From an uncultured Flavobacteriales bacterium (GTDB lineage Bacteria; Bacteroidota; Bacteroidia; Flavobacteriales_G; Salibacteraceae), in the NCBI GenBank assembly GCA_937899835.1, contig CALCCE010000238.1, positions 1 through 64,000 on the forward strand: a DNA stretch of 64,000 nt. The letters are read 5' to 3'. Under the pieces are notes generated by a model. That model saw only the letters and a list, made by a program, of their open reading frames with translations, searched no databases and was not told the DNA's origin. Of this stretch, positions 36,869-46,019 are shown in pieces (the first letter of the stretch is position 1; each line of letters begins with the position of its first letter). A program made the position numbers and the translations under genes.

Positions 36869-39619
36869 ATGTCAGTGTTAAGTGAAAATGCACAAGCTTT
36901 GCTCCAAAAGCTGGAGCGAAGCATTGATAGCGGTGCCCTTGAATCGGCAAAAACGCAATTGAAGCAACTGAAGGAGAGCCTCGATGCCCCTCAACCTGAT
37001 TTCAATTTACCTCCGGTCGATGCCATTTTTCAGGAGCTCCCCTGGGCTTTGTTGGTGCACGATGGTACTCAAATCCTATTTGCCAATGAAGCCGCACTAC
37101 ACCTGCTCGGCAACCGCACCTTAGGTGAAATCAACTGCAAGCCAGTTTGGCAATACATTTTACCTGATCAGGAAAATAAGTGGAAGGTGAGGCTTCGCTG
37201 GGTAGACATGTCTACCGGGCCGATGCCTTGGCGAGAAAGCTATGTTTATCCGGCTCCTGGGGTAGAATACAAAGTAGATGGCCTGACCCAAAAACTGGAT
37301 GCCTCCGATAGTGCTCACTACATGGAGGTGTTGCACCCCTACGATTGGGATAAGAAGTGGAAACGTTGGTCCAGTGAAACCGAACAACGATTTGCCCGCT
37401 TGTTCGAGAGTTCGCCTCTGGCCATTTCCATGAACAATATGGAAGGAGAGTACCTGGAGGTGAATGATGCTTTTGTATCCATGTTTGGATATTCAGAAGA
37501 CGAATTGCTTCAAATGAACTTTGGGGACATCACCCACCCTGATGATTTAGAGGTGGACCGCGATTTGACCCAACAATTGTTTTTGGGAGAAATTGGTTAT
37601 TTCCAAATGCGGAAACGCTTCTTCCACAAGGATGGAACAGAAGTCTGGGGCCACCTCACTGCTACTTTGATCAAAAATGAACACGGGGTGCCATTGTACG
37701 GCATTGGAATGATCGAAAATGTTACCGGCCGCATTGAGGTTGAAGAAAACCTGAGGCGCAATGAAAAGTACCTCGCTAACATCCTCAACAGCCCTACAAA
37801 CCTGATCGTTTATTCCCTGGATAGTGATTACTGTTATATGGCTTTCAATGAAAACCATCGGAAGGAGATCCAGGCCGTTTACGGCAAAGCCATTGCTGAA
37901 GGGGATAGTTTTCTCGACTTACATACCGATCCCGACGAGCGCCAGCGGCTACAAGTTATTCTCGACCGGGTTCTTCGTGGTGAAGAAACCACGATTATGG
38001 AGGAAGGTAAAAATAGCCTTGGTCCTAACCGAAAAGTATACGAAGAGGTGTATCACCCCATTCGCAGCGCATCCGGAGAAATTGAGGGGATTACGGTTTT
38101 TGTGCAGGACATCACCGCCAGTAGAAAAAACGAAATGTTGGTGGCGGAAAGTCAGCAAATGCTGCAGTCCATTAACGAAAACATTCGGGAGGGGATTTAT
38201 AGAAGCCTCCCAGACAAAGGCCTGGTGTACGCCAATCCTGCGTTTGTTCAAATGTTTGGCTACGATTCGATTGAAGACTTACTGCAGTCTCGAACAACCA
38301 ATCTGTATGCGAATCCGGAAGAGCGACAAAGGTGGGTGGAGCGCCTGTTGAAAGACAAAAAAGTAAACAACGAAGAAGCCCGGTTCCAGCGCAAAGATGG
38401 CACCCCGTTTTGGGGATTGTTTACCTGCACCTTGCACGAAACCAAGGATGGCAAAATTGTGATTGATGGCGCCATTCGGGACATTACGCAACAAAAAGAA
38501 ACCGAGTCTACCATTCGGGAAACCGAACTCATGCTGGGCCACATAAGCCGCAACATCAACGAAGCCATTTACCGAAGCTCGAAAGAAGGCGGCCTGCGCT
38601 ACATCAACGAAACCTTTGTAGAGATGTTTGGCTACGATTCTAAAGCAGAGGTGATGGAGCTCGATCCCGGAATGTTGTATTACGATCCGAGCGACCGTGA
38701 AAATCTGGGAAACCTGCTACGGGCGGAAAAAGAACTGAGCAATATTGAAATACGCTTTCGCAAAAAAGACGGATCCTTTTTCTGGGGTTTGTTAAGTTCC
38801 ATTGAGACGAATAGTCCGAAGGGTGTCTTTTTCGACGGGGCGATACGTGACATCACCATTCAAAAAGACATTCAGCACGAGCTAAAAAATGCCAAGGAGC
38901 TTGCCGAACAGATGAACCAATTGAAAACGGAATTCCTGGCCAATATGAGTCATGAGATCCGAACGCCTATCAACGGTATTATAGGATTGGCAGAAATCAT
39001 GGAAGACGAATTCCGCGACAACGAATTACTGGGCAATTACACCAGCATGTTGAAGCAAAGTGGTCGCCGATTGCTCAATACCATTACCAGTATCCTCGAT
39101 TTGTCTAAAATGGAATCGGAACGCCTGGATGTCCAGCTTTCTGACGTGAAGGTGAGCGGAGTATTGGAAGAAATGCTGCCTACCTTGAAAGTGTTGTCCG
39201 ACCGCAAAGGGCTCCTCTTGGAATGGCACAATGAAGCTGCTGGTGCAATAGTTCAGATCGACCGGCAAGTCCTGGAACAAATATTCAACAACCTGATTGG
39301 GAATGCCATCAAGTTTACCCAAAAGGGATCGGTATCCATTTTGACCAAGGTGGCCGAACAACAAGAAGAATGCCTGTGGCAATGTACAGTGACAGACACT
39401 GGAGTGGGCATCAGCGAAGAATTTTTACCACACTTGTTTTCTTCCTTTCAACAAGAGAGCAAAGGAATCAACCGAAAGTTTGAAGGCACCGGTTTAGGAC
39501 TCGCCATCGTGAAACGGTATTTGGAGATGTATGGTGGTACCATTCACGTAGAAAGTAAAAAAGGAAAGGGAAGCAGTTTTGAAATTCGACTCCCCCTTGC
39601 AAACGTAGAAGACTTATGA
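36869..39619 (+). CDS. Five-PAS sensor histidine kinase
   Basis: A 916-residue soluble kinase. A short N-terminal coiled coil is followed by five PAS units (about 50-155, 170-290, 300-420, 430-545, 555-670), HisKA with His695 in MSHEIRTPINGI, and HATPase_c (FNNLIGNAIKF, DTGVGIS, GTGLGLAIVKRY). The fourth and fifth PAS units are close copies of each other (for example EGIYRS versus EAIYRS and MFGYDSIED versus MFGYDSKAE). There is no receiver in the same chain; a separate receiver is encoded next with an ATGA overlap. Signal unknown; PAS domains commonly bind haem, flavin or small metabolites. Confidence 0.95.
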   Translation: MSVLSENAQALLQKLERSIDSGALESAKTQLKQLKESLDAPQPDFNLPPVDAIFQELPWALLVHDGTQILFANEAALHLLGNRTLGEINCKPVWQYILPDQENKWKVRLRWVDMSTGPMPWRESYVYPAPGVEYKVDGLTQKLDASDSAHYMEVLHPYDWDKKWKRWSSETEQRFARLFESSPLAISMNNMEGEYLEVNDAFVSMFGYSEDELLQMNFGDITHPDDLEVDRDLTQQLFLGEIGYFQMRKRFFHKDGTEVWGHLTATLIKNEHGVPLYGIGMIENVTGRIEVEENLRRNEKYLANILNSPTNLIVYSLDSDYCYMAFNENHRKEIQAVYGKAIAEGDSFLDLHTDPDERQRLQVILDRVLRGEETTIMEEGKNSLGPNRKVYEEVYHPIRSASGEIEGITVFVQDITASRKNEMLVAESQQMLQSINENIREGIYRSLPDKGLVYANPAFVQMFGYDSIEDLLQSRTTNLYANPEERQRWVERLLKDKKVNNEEARFQRKDGTPFWGLFTCTLHETKDGKIVIDGAIRDITQQKETESTIRETELMLGHISRNINEAIYRSSKEGGLRYINETFVEMFGYDSKAEVMELDPGMLYYDPSDRENLGNLLRAEKELSNIEIRFRKKDGSFFWGLLSSIETNSPKGVFFDGAIRDITIQKDIQHELKNAKELAEQMNQLKTEFLANMSHEIRTPINGIIGLAEIMEDEFRDNELLGNYTSMLKQSGRRLLNTITSILDLSKMESERLDVQLSDVKVSGVLEEMLPTLKVLSDRKGLLLEWHNEAAGAIVQIDRQVLEQIFNNLIGNAIKFTQKGSVSILTKVAEQQEECLWQCTVTDTGVGISEEFLPHLFSSFQQESKGINRKFEGTGLGLAIVKRYLEMYGGTIHVESKKGKGSSFEIRLPLANVEDL

Positions 39620-40032
39620 CCCCAACCGTTTACCCTGCACACATTCTGTTAGTAGAAGACGATGCCATCAACTTGTTTGTGGCCAGGAAACTGCTGGGCA
39701 AACACCACCAGATAGAAAGCGCGGTAAACCATCGGGAAGCCTTTCAGCTATTGGAGCTTCAGAATTTTGATGTGATCTTGTTGGACATCAATTTGGGAGG
39801 CGATTCTCTGGACGGTGTAGCCATATTGCGACACATTCGACAGCGCTATCCAGAGTGGAACGTCCCGGTATTTGCCGTTACTTCATATGCCATGTCCGAA
39901 GACCGGGTAAAATACCTCAAGGCGGGTTTCGACCGCTATTTTCCCAAACCCATCAACCGTTTCGAAATTCTGAATGCTATAGAAGAAGAGCTCTTCAAAG
40001 CCAGAAATCAAAAAAAGCGCGGAGTAGGTTGA
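39616..40032 (+). CDS. Single-domain response regulator
   Basis: A 138-residue CheY-like receiver with the acidic pair (VEDDAIN), phosphoacceptor Asp57 (ILLDINLGG), Thr of VTSYAM and Lys of FPKPI. No output domain. It overlaps the five-PAS kinase gene by 4 bp, so the two form a pair. It probably accepts phosphate from that kinase and acts by protein contact. Confidence 0.94.
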   Translation: MTPTVYPAHILLVEDDAINLFVARKLLGKHHQIESAVNHREAFQLLELQNFDVILLDINLGGDSLDGVAILRHIRQRYPEWNVPVFAVTSYAMSEDRVKYLKAGFDRYFPKPINRFEILNAIEEELFKARNQKKRGVG

Positions 40033-40060
40033 GGAGTTAGCGGAAGCTCCCATCAACAAA

Positions 40061-40089
40061 AAAGCCGATCCCGGTTGGAATCAGCTTTT
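40061..40089. terminator. Bidirectional terminator between the receiver gene and ndk
   Basis: AAAGCCGATCCC (40061-40072) and GGAATCAGCTTT (40077-40088) form a 12-bp stem with two G-U-type pairs around a GGTT loop. It is flanked by an A-run on the left and a T-run on the right, so it can terminate both convergent transcripts. Confidence 0.7.
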
Positions 40090-40118
40090 CGTATCAGCGG
40101 GTATCGGTGCTAATAAAT

Positions 40119-40538
40119 TTAGGAGCGCTCGAAAGAAGAAAAGAAGAAGTTTCCTTCAATTTGCGCATTGTCATCGCTGTCTGAACCATGAACAGCGTTT
40201 TTAGCTTTTGATTCGGCAAACTCTTTGCGAATGGTGCCATCGGTGGCTTCGCTTGGGTCGGTAGCGCCAATCAGCGCACGAAAATCGGCCACAGCATTGT
40301 CTTTTTCCAAAATGGCAGCCACAATCGGACCTGAAGACATGTACTCCACCAAACTGTTGTAGAAGGGGCGTTCGCGGTGTACCGCATAAAACGTTCCGGC
40401 GGCTTCGGCCGAAAGGCGGGTCTTTTTGAGGGCAACGATTCGGAAACCGGCCTTGTTGATGCGTTCGAGGATGGGACCGATGAGGTTTTGCTCAACCGCT
40501 TCGGGTTTAATCATGGTAAAAGTGATGCTACCAGCCAT
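40119..40538 (-). CDS. ndk: Nucleoside diphosphate kinase
   Basis: A 139-residue protein starting at ATG 40538 ([18 protein letters not shown]). It has the catalytic His motif NAVHGSDS, and [15 protein letters not shown] and [12 protein letters not shown] are conserved. It transfers the gamma-phosphate between NTPs and NDPs. The frame upstream of 40538 has no homology. It diverges from the DHH phosphoesterase gene. Confidence 0.96.
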   Translation of the reverse strand: MAGSITFTMIKPEAVEQNLIGPILERINKAGFRIVALKKTRLSAEAAGTFYAVHRERPFYNSLVEYMSSGPIVAAILEKDNAVADFRALIGATDPSEATDGTIRKEFAESKAKNAVHGSDSDDNAQIEGNFFFSSFERS

Positions 40539-40646
40539 TTTTGGAGTCTTTGTCGGTTTTAATTTTCCCGTGTTCGGGTCTAAAAATCGCTGCGAAATTA
40601 GAGAATTTATCTTGTGGCACCACATAGAGCCCCTACCATTAATTCT

Positions 40647-40654
40647 TAATTTTG
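40647..40654 (+). promoter_or_regulatory. Bacteroidota -7 element of the DHH/FKBP operon
   Basis: TAATTTTG matches TAnnTTTG and ends 4 bp before the TTG start codon used for the DHH gene. Confidence 0.45.
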
Positions 40655-40658
40655 GCAT

Positions 40659-41696
40659 TTGCACAAAATCCTTTCTCATTTGAATTCTGACGACTTCTCA
40701 GCCCTCCGAAACTACCTTTCTGAACCACGTAAGTTGGTGATCACCACCCACCGTTCTCCCGATGGAGACGCCATTGGATCTTCCCTGGGCTTGTACCTGG
40801 CCTTGCACAAAATGGGGCATGAGGTTGCGGTAATTGTGCCCGATGAGTTTCCAGCCTTTTTGGCTTGGATGTCGGGTGCCGAAAGTGTTTTGGTATACGA
40901 AAGCGCACCTTCGAAAGCGCTGCCGGTGTTGCGTGCTGCAGAAATGATTTTTTGCCTCGATTACAATGCCTATCACCGTACTGGTGAGTTGGGGCTGCAC
41001 CTGGAAAGGGCCAATGTGCCCAAAGTATTGATCGATCACCATCAATCCCCCGATGATTTTGCTGCCTACCTGTTGTCGGATACCAGCGCATCTTCCACGG
41101 CACAGCTCATCTACGAGTTTATGGAAGGCATGGAGATGCTGCAATTGCTCGACCGTGAAATTGCCGAATGCCTTTATTCGGGCCTGGTGACCGATACCGG
41201 ATCGTTTCGCTTCAATAGTACCAGCGAACGTACCCATTACATTGCCGCTCAATTGATGAAAACCGGAATGGAAAACCACCTGGTGCACCAGCGCCTGTTC
41301 GACAACAACTCGATCAATCGCTTGCGCTTGTTGGGTTTTTGCCTCAGCGAAAAACTGGTGGTTTTGCCAGAATACAGAACGGCCTACATTGCTTTGACCA
41401 AAAGCGAATTGAAGCGCTTCAATTATAAAAAAGGAGACACGGAAGGCATCGTAAACTACGCTTTGTCGCTGCAAAACATCGTGTTTGCTGCCTTCATCAC
41501 CGAACGGGAACGGGAAATCCGGTTGAGCTTCCGCTCGAAAGATGGCTGGGACGTCAACCGCTTTGCCCGGGCCTATTTCAACGGCGGGGGCCACATTCAT
41601 GCTGCTGGAGGAGCGGCTCAAATTAGCTTAGCCGCCACCCTGGAAAAATTGGAGGGCCACCTTGCTGAACATCAAAGTGAATTGCAAAATGCTTAA
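40659..41696 (+). CDS. DHH-family phosphoesterase (NrnA/Pap-like)
   Basis: A 345-residue protein with the DHH metal-site motifs: [13 protein letters not shown] (30-42), [19 protein letters not shown] and the DHHA1 motif [10 protein letters not shown]. The family degrades nanoRNA (short oligonucleotides, pGpG-type linear dinucleotides) and dephosphorylates pAp. No ATG exists near the N-terminus. TTG at 40659 follows the -7 element by 4 bp; a TTG at 40680 is an alternative. The first FKBP gene overlaps its end by 8 bp. Confidence 0.88.
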   Translation: MHKILSHLNSDDFSALRNYLSEPRKLVITTHRSPDGDAIGSSLGLYLALHKMGHEVAVIVPDEFPAFLAWMSGAESVLVYESAPSKALPVLRAAEMIFCLDYNAYHRTGELGLHLERANVPKVLIDHHQSPDDFAAYLLSDTSASSTAQLIYEFMEGMEMLQLLDREIAECLYSGLVTDTGSFRFNSTSERTHYIAAQLMKTGMENHLVHQRLFDNNSINRLRLLGFCLSEKLVVLPEYRTAYIALTKSELKRFNYKKGDTEGIVNYALSLQNIVFAAFITEREREIRLSFRSKDGWDVNRFARAYFNGGGHIHAAGGAAQISLAATLEKLEGHLAEHQSELQNA

Positions 41697-42207
41697 CCGA
41701 ATAGTGCAAATTGGTGTTGGAGTGCTATTGCTGTTACTGGTCGCTTGCGAATCGGCCCCACCACCGAAAAAAGTACCGCCCAAAGAAGACTTGATCCAGT
41801 ACAACCAGCAGATGGCAAAAAAAGAAGGCCATCAAATAGAAAAGTACATCGAACGCCGGGGGTGGGACATGACGGCAACTGGAACCGGCTTGTATTACCG
41901 CATTTATCAGCGCGGCCAGGGAACTGAAACCGCCAAGGCCGGGCAGCATGCGCTGGTTAATTTTAAGGTTAGCCTTCTGGATGGGTCGGTGGTGTATTCC
42001 TCGAAAGAAAAGGGCGCACAAGAGTTTCTCATCGAGCGCGATGATGTAGAAAGCGGTTTGCACGAAGGCATCAAATACATGCACATTGGCGACAAAGCTA
42101 CCCTCATTTTGCCCTCTCATCGAGCCCATGGCTTGTTGGGCGATCGCAACAAAATTCCGCCCCGAAGTACCGTTATCTACGATTTAGAATTGCTCGAACT
42201 GCGATGA
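41689..42207 (+). CDS. FKBP-type peptidyl-prolyl isomerase lipoprotein (GldI-like)
   Basis: A 172-residue lipoprotein (signal peptide with lipobox LVAC, Cys about 20) with one FKBP domain (about 75-170; NFKVSLLDGSVVYSS, GLHEGIKYMHIGDKATLILPSHRAHG, IPPRSTVIYDLELLEL). The start is ATG 41689; the frame is open nine codons further upstream. In the phylum, GldI, a lipoprotein of this kind, supports gliding and T9SS function, but FKBP lipoproteins are numerous, so the name is not assigned. First of three overlapping FKBP genes. Confidence 0.88.
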   Translation: MLNRIVQIGVGVLLLLLVACESAPPPKKVPPKEDLIQYNQQMAKKEGHQIEKYIERRGWDMTATGTGLYYRIYQRGQGTETAKAGQHALVNFKVSLLDGSVVYSSKEKGAQEFLIERDDVESGLHEGIKYMHIGDKATLILPSHRAHGLLGDRNKIPPRSTVIYDLELLELR

Positions 42208-43046
42208 ACCGGTCAAAAGCCTTTGCATGGAGCCTCCTGGGCTTATGGATGATTTCCCTGGTAGCCTGCCAAGGCGAAACGTATCCGGGATACCGTGAGG
42301 TACGAGGCGGTGGGCATTACAAGCGGCTCACAGTGGGCGATAGCGGCCAACGCTTGAAAAACGGCGACCGTTTCGATCTTCGAATATCCAGTTCTGCCAC
42401 GGATGACTCCATGGCCTGGCAAGGCCAATACCCCCAACAGCAACAATTGGCTTTTTGGCGGGTGTTGAAAATCCTCAATCCAGGCGATTCGGTGTTGGCT
42501 ATCCTCCCCAACGATGAGCTTCCTGATACCTTAAAGCAATACTTTTCGGTGACAGATACTTTGAAGTGCCTCCTGTATTTGAAGCAAATATACACCCCTG
42601 AAACCTGGAAAGCATATCAGGATGAACTCGCGCTAAAAGCCGATGCAGAGCTCAACGAGCAGCAAGCCATGAAACGCTACCTCGATGCCCACCAAATTAC
42701 CGAAGAGCAGCGCTACGGTGGCATCTACATTGTGCCAGTAGAAGAGGGCAGGGGACGCACCGTTGATTCGGGCGACTACGTGGTAGCCCATTACCGGTCC
42801 ATGTTTTTAGACAGCACCGAGTTTGACAACTCCTATGAAGCCGGCAGTCCACTCGAATTTAGGATGGGCAAACCCGATCAGGTACTACCCGGGTTTGCCA
42901 TGGGTATCCGCACCATGCGGCTGGGCAGCAAATCTGTATTTATCATACCTTCACAGCTTGGTTACGGCGAATGGGGCTCCACCACAGGATTGGTTCCGCC
43001 CTACACCACAACCATTTTCGAAGTAGAAGTAATCGCAATCAAATGA
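42204..43046 (+). CDS. FKBP-type peptidyl-prolyl isomerase lipoprotein
   Basis: A 280-residue lipoprotein (lipobox LVAC near residue 22). The N-terminal half (about 25-170) is a divergent FKBP-like or structural region in which RLKNGDRFDLRI and VLKILNPGDSVLAILPND are visible. The C-terminal FKBP domain (about 185-280) is complete (YVVAHYRSMFLDSTEFDNS, VLPGFAMGIRTMRLGSKSVFIIPSQLGYGEWG). Overlaps by 4 bp at both ends with its neighbours, so the three are translated together. Confidence 0.87.
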   Translation: MNRSKAFAWSLLGLWMISLVACQGETYPGYREVRGGGHYKRLTVGDSGQRLKNGDRFDLRISSSATDDSMAWQGQYPQQQQLAFWRVLKILNPGDSVLAILPNDELPDTLKQYFSVTDTLKCLLYLKQIYTPETWKAYQDELALKADAELNEQQAMKRYLDAHQITEEQRYGGIYIVPVEEGRGRTVDSGDYVVAHYRSMFLDSTEFDNSYEAGSPLEFRMGKPDQVLPGFAMGIRTMRLGSKSVFIIPSQLGYGEWGSTTGLVPPYTTTIFEVEVIAIK

Positions 43047-43906
43047 CCCGATTTACCAAAAGCATTTACCTCCTCCTGTTGGTCGGCCTTGCAGCCGCCT
43101 GCAACGCCCCCGAAACCACTGGCAATTCCAACGCTCAAAATACGGATGCCCCCACCGAAGCCGCTCCCGAACAAACGGTTGACGGTTGGGTCACCCTGCC
43201 TTCGGGATTGATGTATAAGATACTCCGCAAGGGGACGGGGCCTAAGCCCTTGCCCGGACAATTGGTTAAGGTGCATTACAAAGGCATTTTGCAAGACCAA
43301 ACCCAATTCGACAGCTCCTACGACCGTGGCCAGCCCATCGCTTTTCCTTTAGGCGAAAATCGGGTAATCCCCTGTTGGGAAGAAGGAATCGCGTTGCTGC
43401 CCGAAGGCTCCAAAGCCTACCTGTTCTGTCCCTCTCGAATGGCCTATCAAGACATAGAACGGCCAGGAATTCCGGCCAATTCCGACCTCACCTTCGAAGT
43501 TGAACTTCTTAAAGTGATGGATGCACCTAAACCATACGATATCACAGGGGTAACACCACAAGTAACCGAAAGCGGAATTGAAATTTACGTGGTAGAAACC
43601 TCAGAGAGTGGCCAGTTTCCACTGCCCGGCCAAAAAGTATCGATGAACTATAGCGGCTACCTCACCAACGGAAACAAATTCGACAGTAACATCAATCATG
43701 GGCGTCCGTTTTCCTTCACCGTTGGACAAGGACAGGTGATCAAAGGATGGGACGAAGCCATTCGCAAACTACAAGTAGGCGAAAAAGCACGTTGGGTCAT
43801 CCCTTCTGAGTTGGCTTATGGAGATGGGGGCTTTGGCAATGTGATTCCGCCGAATGCCAACCTTATATTTGATGTGGAGTTGTTGGAGATCAACGCTGCC
43901 GAATAG
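43043..43906 (+). CDS. Tandem-domain FKBP-type peptidyl-prolyl isomerase lipoprotein
   Basis: A 287-residue lipoprotein (signal peptide, lipobox LAAAC near residue 20) starting at ATG 43043. It has two FKBP domains, about 60-165 and 180-285. The second carries the full catalytic pattern (MNYSGYLTNGNKFDSNIN, GQVIKGWDEAIRKLQVGEKARWVIPSELAYGDGG); the first is more divergent. Last gene of the DHH-FKBP operon. These proteins would act at a membrane surface, the outer membrane being likely for lipoproteins in this phylum. Confidence 0.9.
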   Translation: MTRFTKSIYLLLLVGLAAACNAPETTGNSNAQNTDAPTEAAPEQTVDGWVTLPSGLMYKILRKGTGPKPLPGQLVKVHYKGILQDQTQFDSSYDRGQPIAFPLGENRVIPCWEEGIALLPEGSKAYLFCPSRMAYQDIERPGIPANSDLTFEVELLKVMDAPKPYDITGVTPQVTESGIEIYVVETSESGQFPLPGQKVSMNYSGYLTNGNKFDSNINHGRPFSFTVGQGQVIKGWDEAIRKLQVGEKARWVIPSELAYGDGGFGNVIPPNANLIFDVELLEINAAE

Positions 43907-44008
43907 GTGCTGGAGTGTTGTATTTATCATTGCACTTCAAAAGACCTAAATCTACTTCACAACCCACGTTGAATATTGGATGGAGCTCTTAAATGCTGTA
44001 GAAGCGAC

Positions 44009-44482
44009 TCACACACCATCACTCTTCAGGCGATCCGCCAACACCTCACAGGCGGCATCCAGCATTTGAAACACCCGCTCAAAACCTTCGTCCCCGTTTC
44101 CAAAATAAGGATCGGGAACCGGCCGGTTGCCGCCCGGCTCGCTCAGGTTGAGAATCATATCCACTTTTTGACGGTCTGCCTCATCCCGGGCCATGGCCAG
44201 AATGTTTTGATAGTTGGAGCCATCCATGGCATAGATCAGGTCAAAATCATCAAAATCGTGGGCAGTAAACTGGCGTGCCCTTAAATCAGTAATGTCAATG
44301 CCATGCTGGGCAGCGTTGGCAGTAGAACGTGGATCGGGCTTTTCCCCGGTATGATAGGCAGAAGTTCCGGCAGAATCTACTTCCGCATCCAAGCCCTGTG
44401 TGTTGATTTTATCGCGGAGTAAGCCATTGGCCACTGGCGATCGGCAAATGTTGCCAAGGCAAACCATCAATACTTTTTTCAT
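44009..44482 (-). CDS. Low-molecular-weight protein-tyrosine phosphatase
   Basis: A 157-residue protein starting at ATG 44482 (MKKVLMVCLGNICRSP), with the Cys-x5-Arg loop CLGNICRS (Cys8) and the C-terminal Asp of VPDPYFG as general acid. It follows dnaA by 106 bp on the same strand. In other bacteria this family (Wzb) removes phosphate from Wzc-type tyrosine kinases. The only such kinase in this window is at 14194-16494, so a functional link is possible, but nothing in the local context shows it. Confidence 0.93.
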   Translation of the reverse strand: MKKVLMVCLGNICRSPVANGLLRDKINTQGLDAEVDSAGTSAYHTGEKPDPRSTANAAQHGIDITDLRARQFTAHDFDDFDLIYAMDGSNYQNILAMARDEADRQKVDMILNLSEPGGNRPVPDPYFGNGDEGFERVFQMLDAACEVLADRLKSDGV

Positions 44483-44588
44483 GTCAATTGCTCGTTTTGG
44501 GTAAAGGACGATAAGTGTAAAAACAAAAATAGGAACCGACTGGTGAGTATCGATTCCTATTCCTGTGCGAAAGTGAGTCGGTAGAGAC

Positions 44589-46019
44589 TTACTGAATCGC
44601 AATTTTCTTTTCGAGGTCCTCGATGTATCCGCGGAAACGTTTGTCGGTATCGATCAGGTTGTTCACGGTTTTGCAAGCGTGCAACACTGTAGCGTGATCC
44701 TTACCGCCACAGTGAGCCCCAATGCTTGCCAGAGAAGACTTGGTCAGTTGCTTGGCGAAGAACATCGCAATTTGGCGCGCTTGTACTACCTCACGTTTCC
44801 GGGTTTTCGACTTCAATAGCTCAATCGGAAGGTCAAAATAGTCACACACCACTTTTTGAATGTAGTCGATGGAGACCTCGCGCGCGGTATTTTTCACAAA
44901 CTTATCGATCATCTGTTTGGCCAACTCCAAGGTGATGGCCTTCTTGTTCAACGATGATTGTGCAATGAGCGATATCAGCGCACCTTCCAACTCCCGAATG
45001 TTGGTGGTGATGCTGTAGGCAAGGTATTCCACTACTTCCTTAGGCAGGTCGATGCCCTCGGTATACATTTTCTTTTCGAGGATGGCAATGCGGGTTTCCA
45101 AAGAAGGCACCTGCAAGTCGGCAGAGAGACCCCATTTGAAACGAGACAACAAGCGCTGTTCCATGCCCTGCATTTCAACCGGTGGCTTGTCGGAAGTAAG
45201 TACCAGTTGCTTGCCGGTTTGGTGCAAATGGTTGAAGATGTGGAAAAACACATCTTGTGTCTTCTCCTTGCCCGCGAAGAATTGCACATCGTCAATAATC
45301 AATACATCGATCATTTGATAGAAGTGCACAAAATCGTTTTGATTGTTGTTGCGGACCGCCTCAATGAACTGGTGGGTAAACTTCTCTGACGAAACGTAGA
45401 GTACCGTTTTCCCGGGATGGTTGTTTTTGATCTCAATCCCAATGGCGTGCGCAAGGTGGGTTTTGCCCAAACCGACACCTCCATAAATGAGCAATGGGTT
45501 GAAAGCCGTTCCTCCTGGCTTACTGGCTACCGCAAATCCGGCCGAACGGGCCAAACGGTTGCAATCGCCTTCCACAAAGTTTTCGAAGGAGTAGTTGGGA
45601 TTCAGTTGTGAATCTACAATCACCTTTTTCAGCCCGGGAATGATAAATGGATTCTTAATGGTCTTCGAACCAATGTCCAGGGGCATGGATACCGACCGGT
45701 TTTTCACTGCATTCCGGTTGGTCGTAGGAATCTTTACCGTGTAAGGTTTGGTGCTGCTGAAGTTGTTCTCCATAATGATGGAGTATTCCAACTTACCCTC
45801 CGAGCCCAATTCCTTTTTAATGGTCTTCTTCAATAAGGTGATGTAGTGTTCTTCAAGCCACTCGTAGAAAAATTGACTGGGTACTTGGATGGTCAGCACG
45901 TTGTCTTTCAACTTGATAGGAATGATGGGTTCAAACCAAGTTTTGTAACTCTGCAAACTGACGTTATCCTTGATTACCTCCAGGCAGTTTTTCCAAACTT
46001 TTTCGTGTGGTTTTGTCAT
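44589..46019 (-). CDS. dnaA: Chromosomal replication initiator DnaA
   Basis: A 476-residue protein. It has the N-terminal domain I (1-90), a short linker, an AAA+ domain (about 140-360) with Walker A GGVGLGKTH (180-188) and Walker B LIIDDVQFF (240-248), and the C-terminal domain IV with the DNA-binding signature GGKDHATVLHACKTV. All motifs are intact. dnaN and recF do not follow it; recF lies at 31 kb and the LMW-PTP gene is next. The upstream 633-bp region is non-coding. Confidence 0.97.
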   Translation of the reverse strand: MTKPHEKVWKNCLEVIKDNVSLQSYKTWFEPIIPIKLKDNVLTIQVPSQFFYEWLEEHYITLLKKTIKKELGSEGKLEYSIIMENNFSSTKPYTVKIPTTNRNAVKNRSVSMPLDIGSKTIKNPFIIPGLKKVIVDSQLNPNYSFENFVEGDCNRLARSAGFAVASKPGGTAFNPLLIYGGVGLGKTHLAHAIGIEIKNNHPGKTVLYVSSEKFTHQFIEAVRNNNQNDFVHFYQMIDVLIIDDVQFFAGKEKTQDVFFHIFNHLHQTGKQLVLTSDKPPVEMQGMEQRLLSRFKWGLSADLQVPSLETRIAILEKKMYTEGIDLPKEVVEYLAYSITTNIRELEGALISLIAQSSLNKKAITLELAKQMIDKFVKNTAREVSIDYIQKVVCDYFDLPIELLKSKTRKREVVQARQIAMFFAKQLTKSSLASIGAHCGGKDHATVLHACKTVNNLIDTDKRFRGYIEDLEKKIAIQ

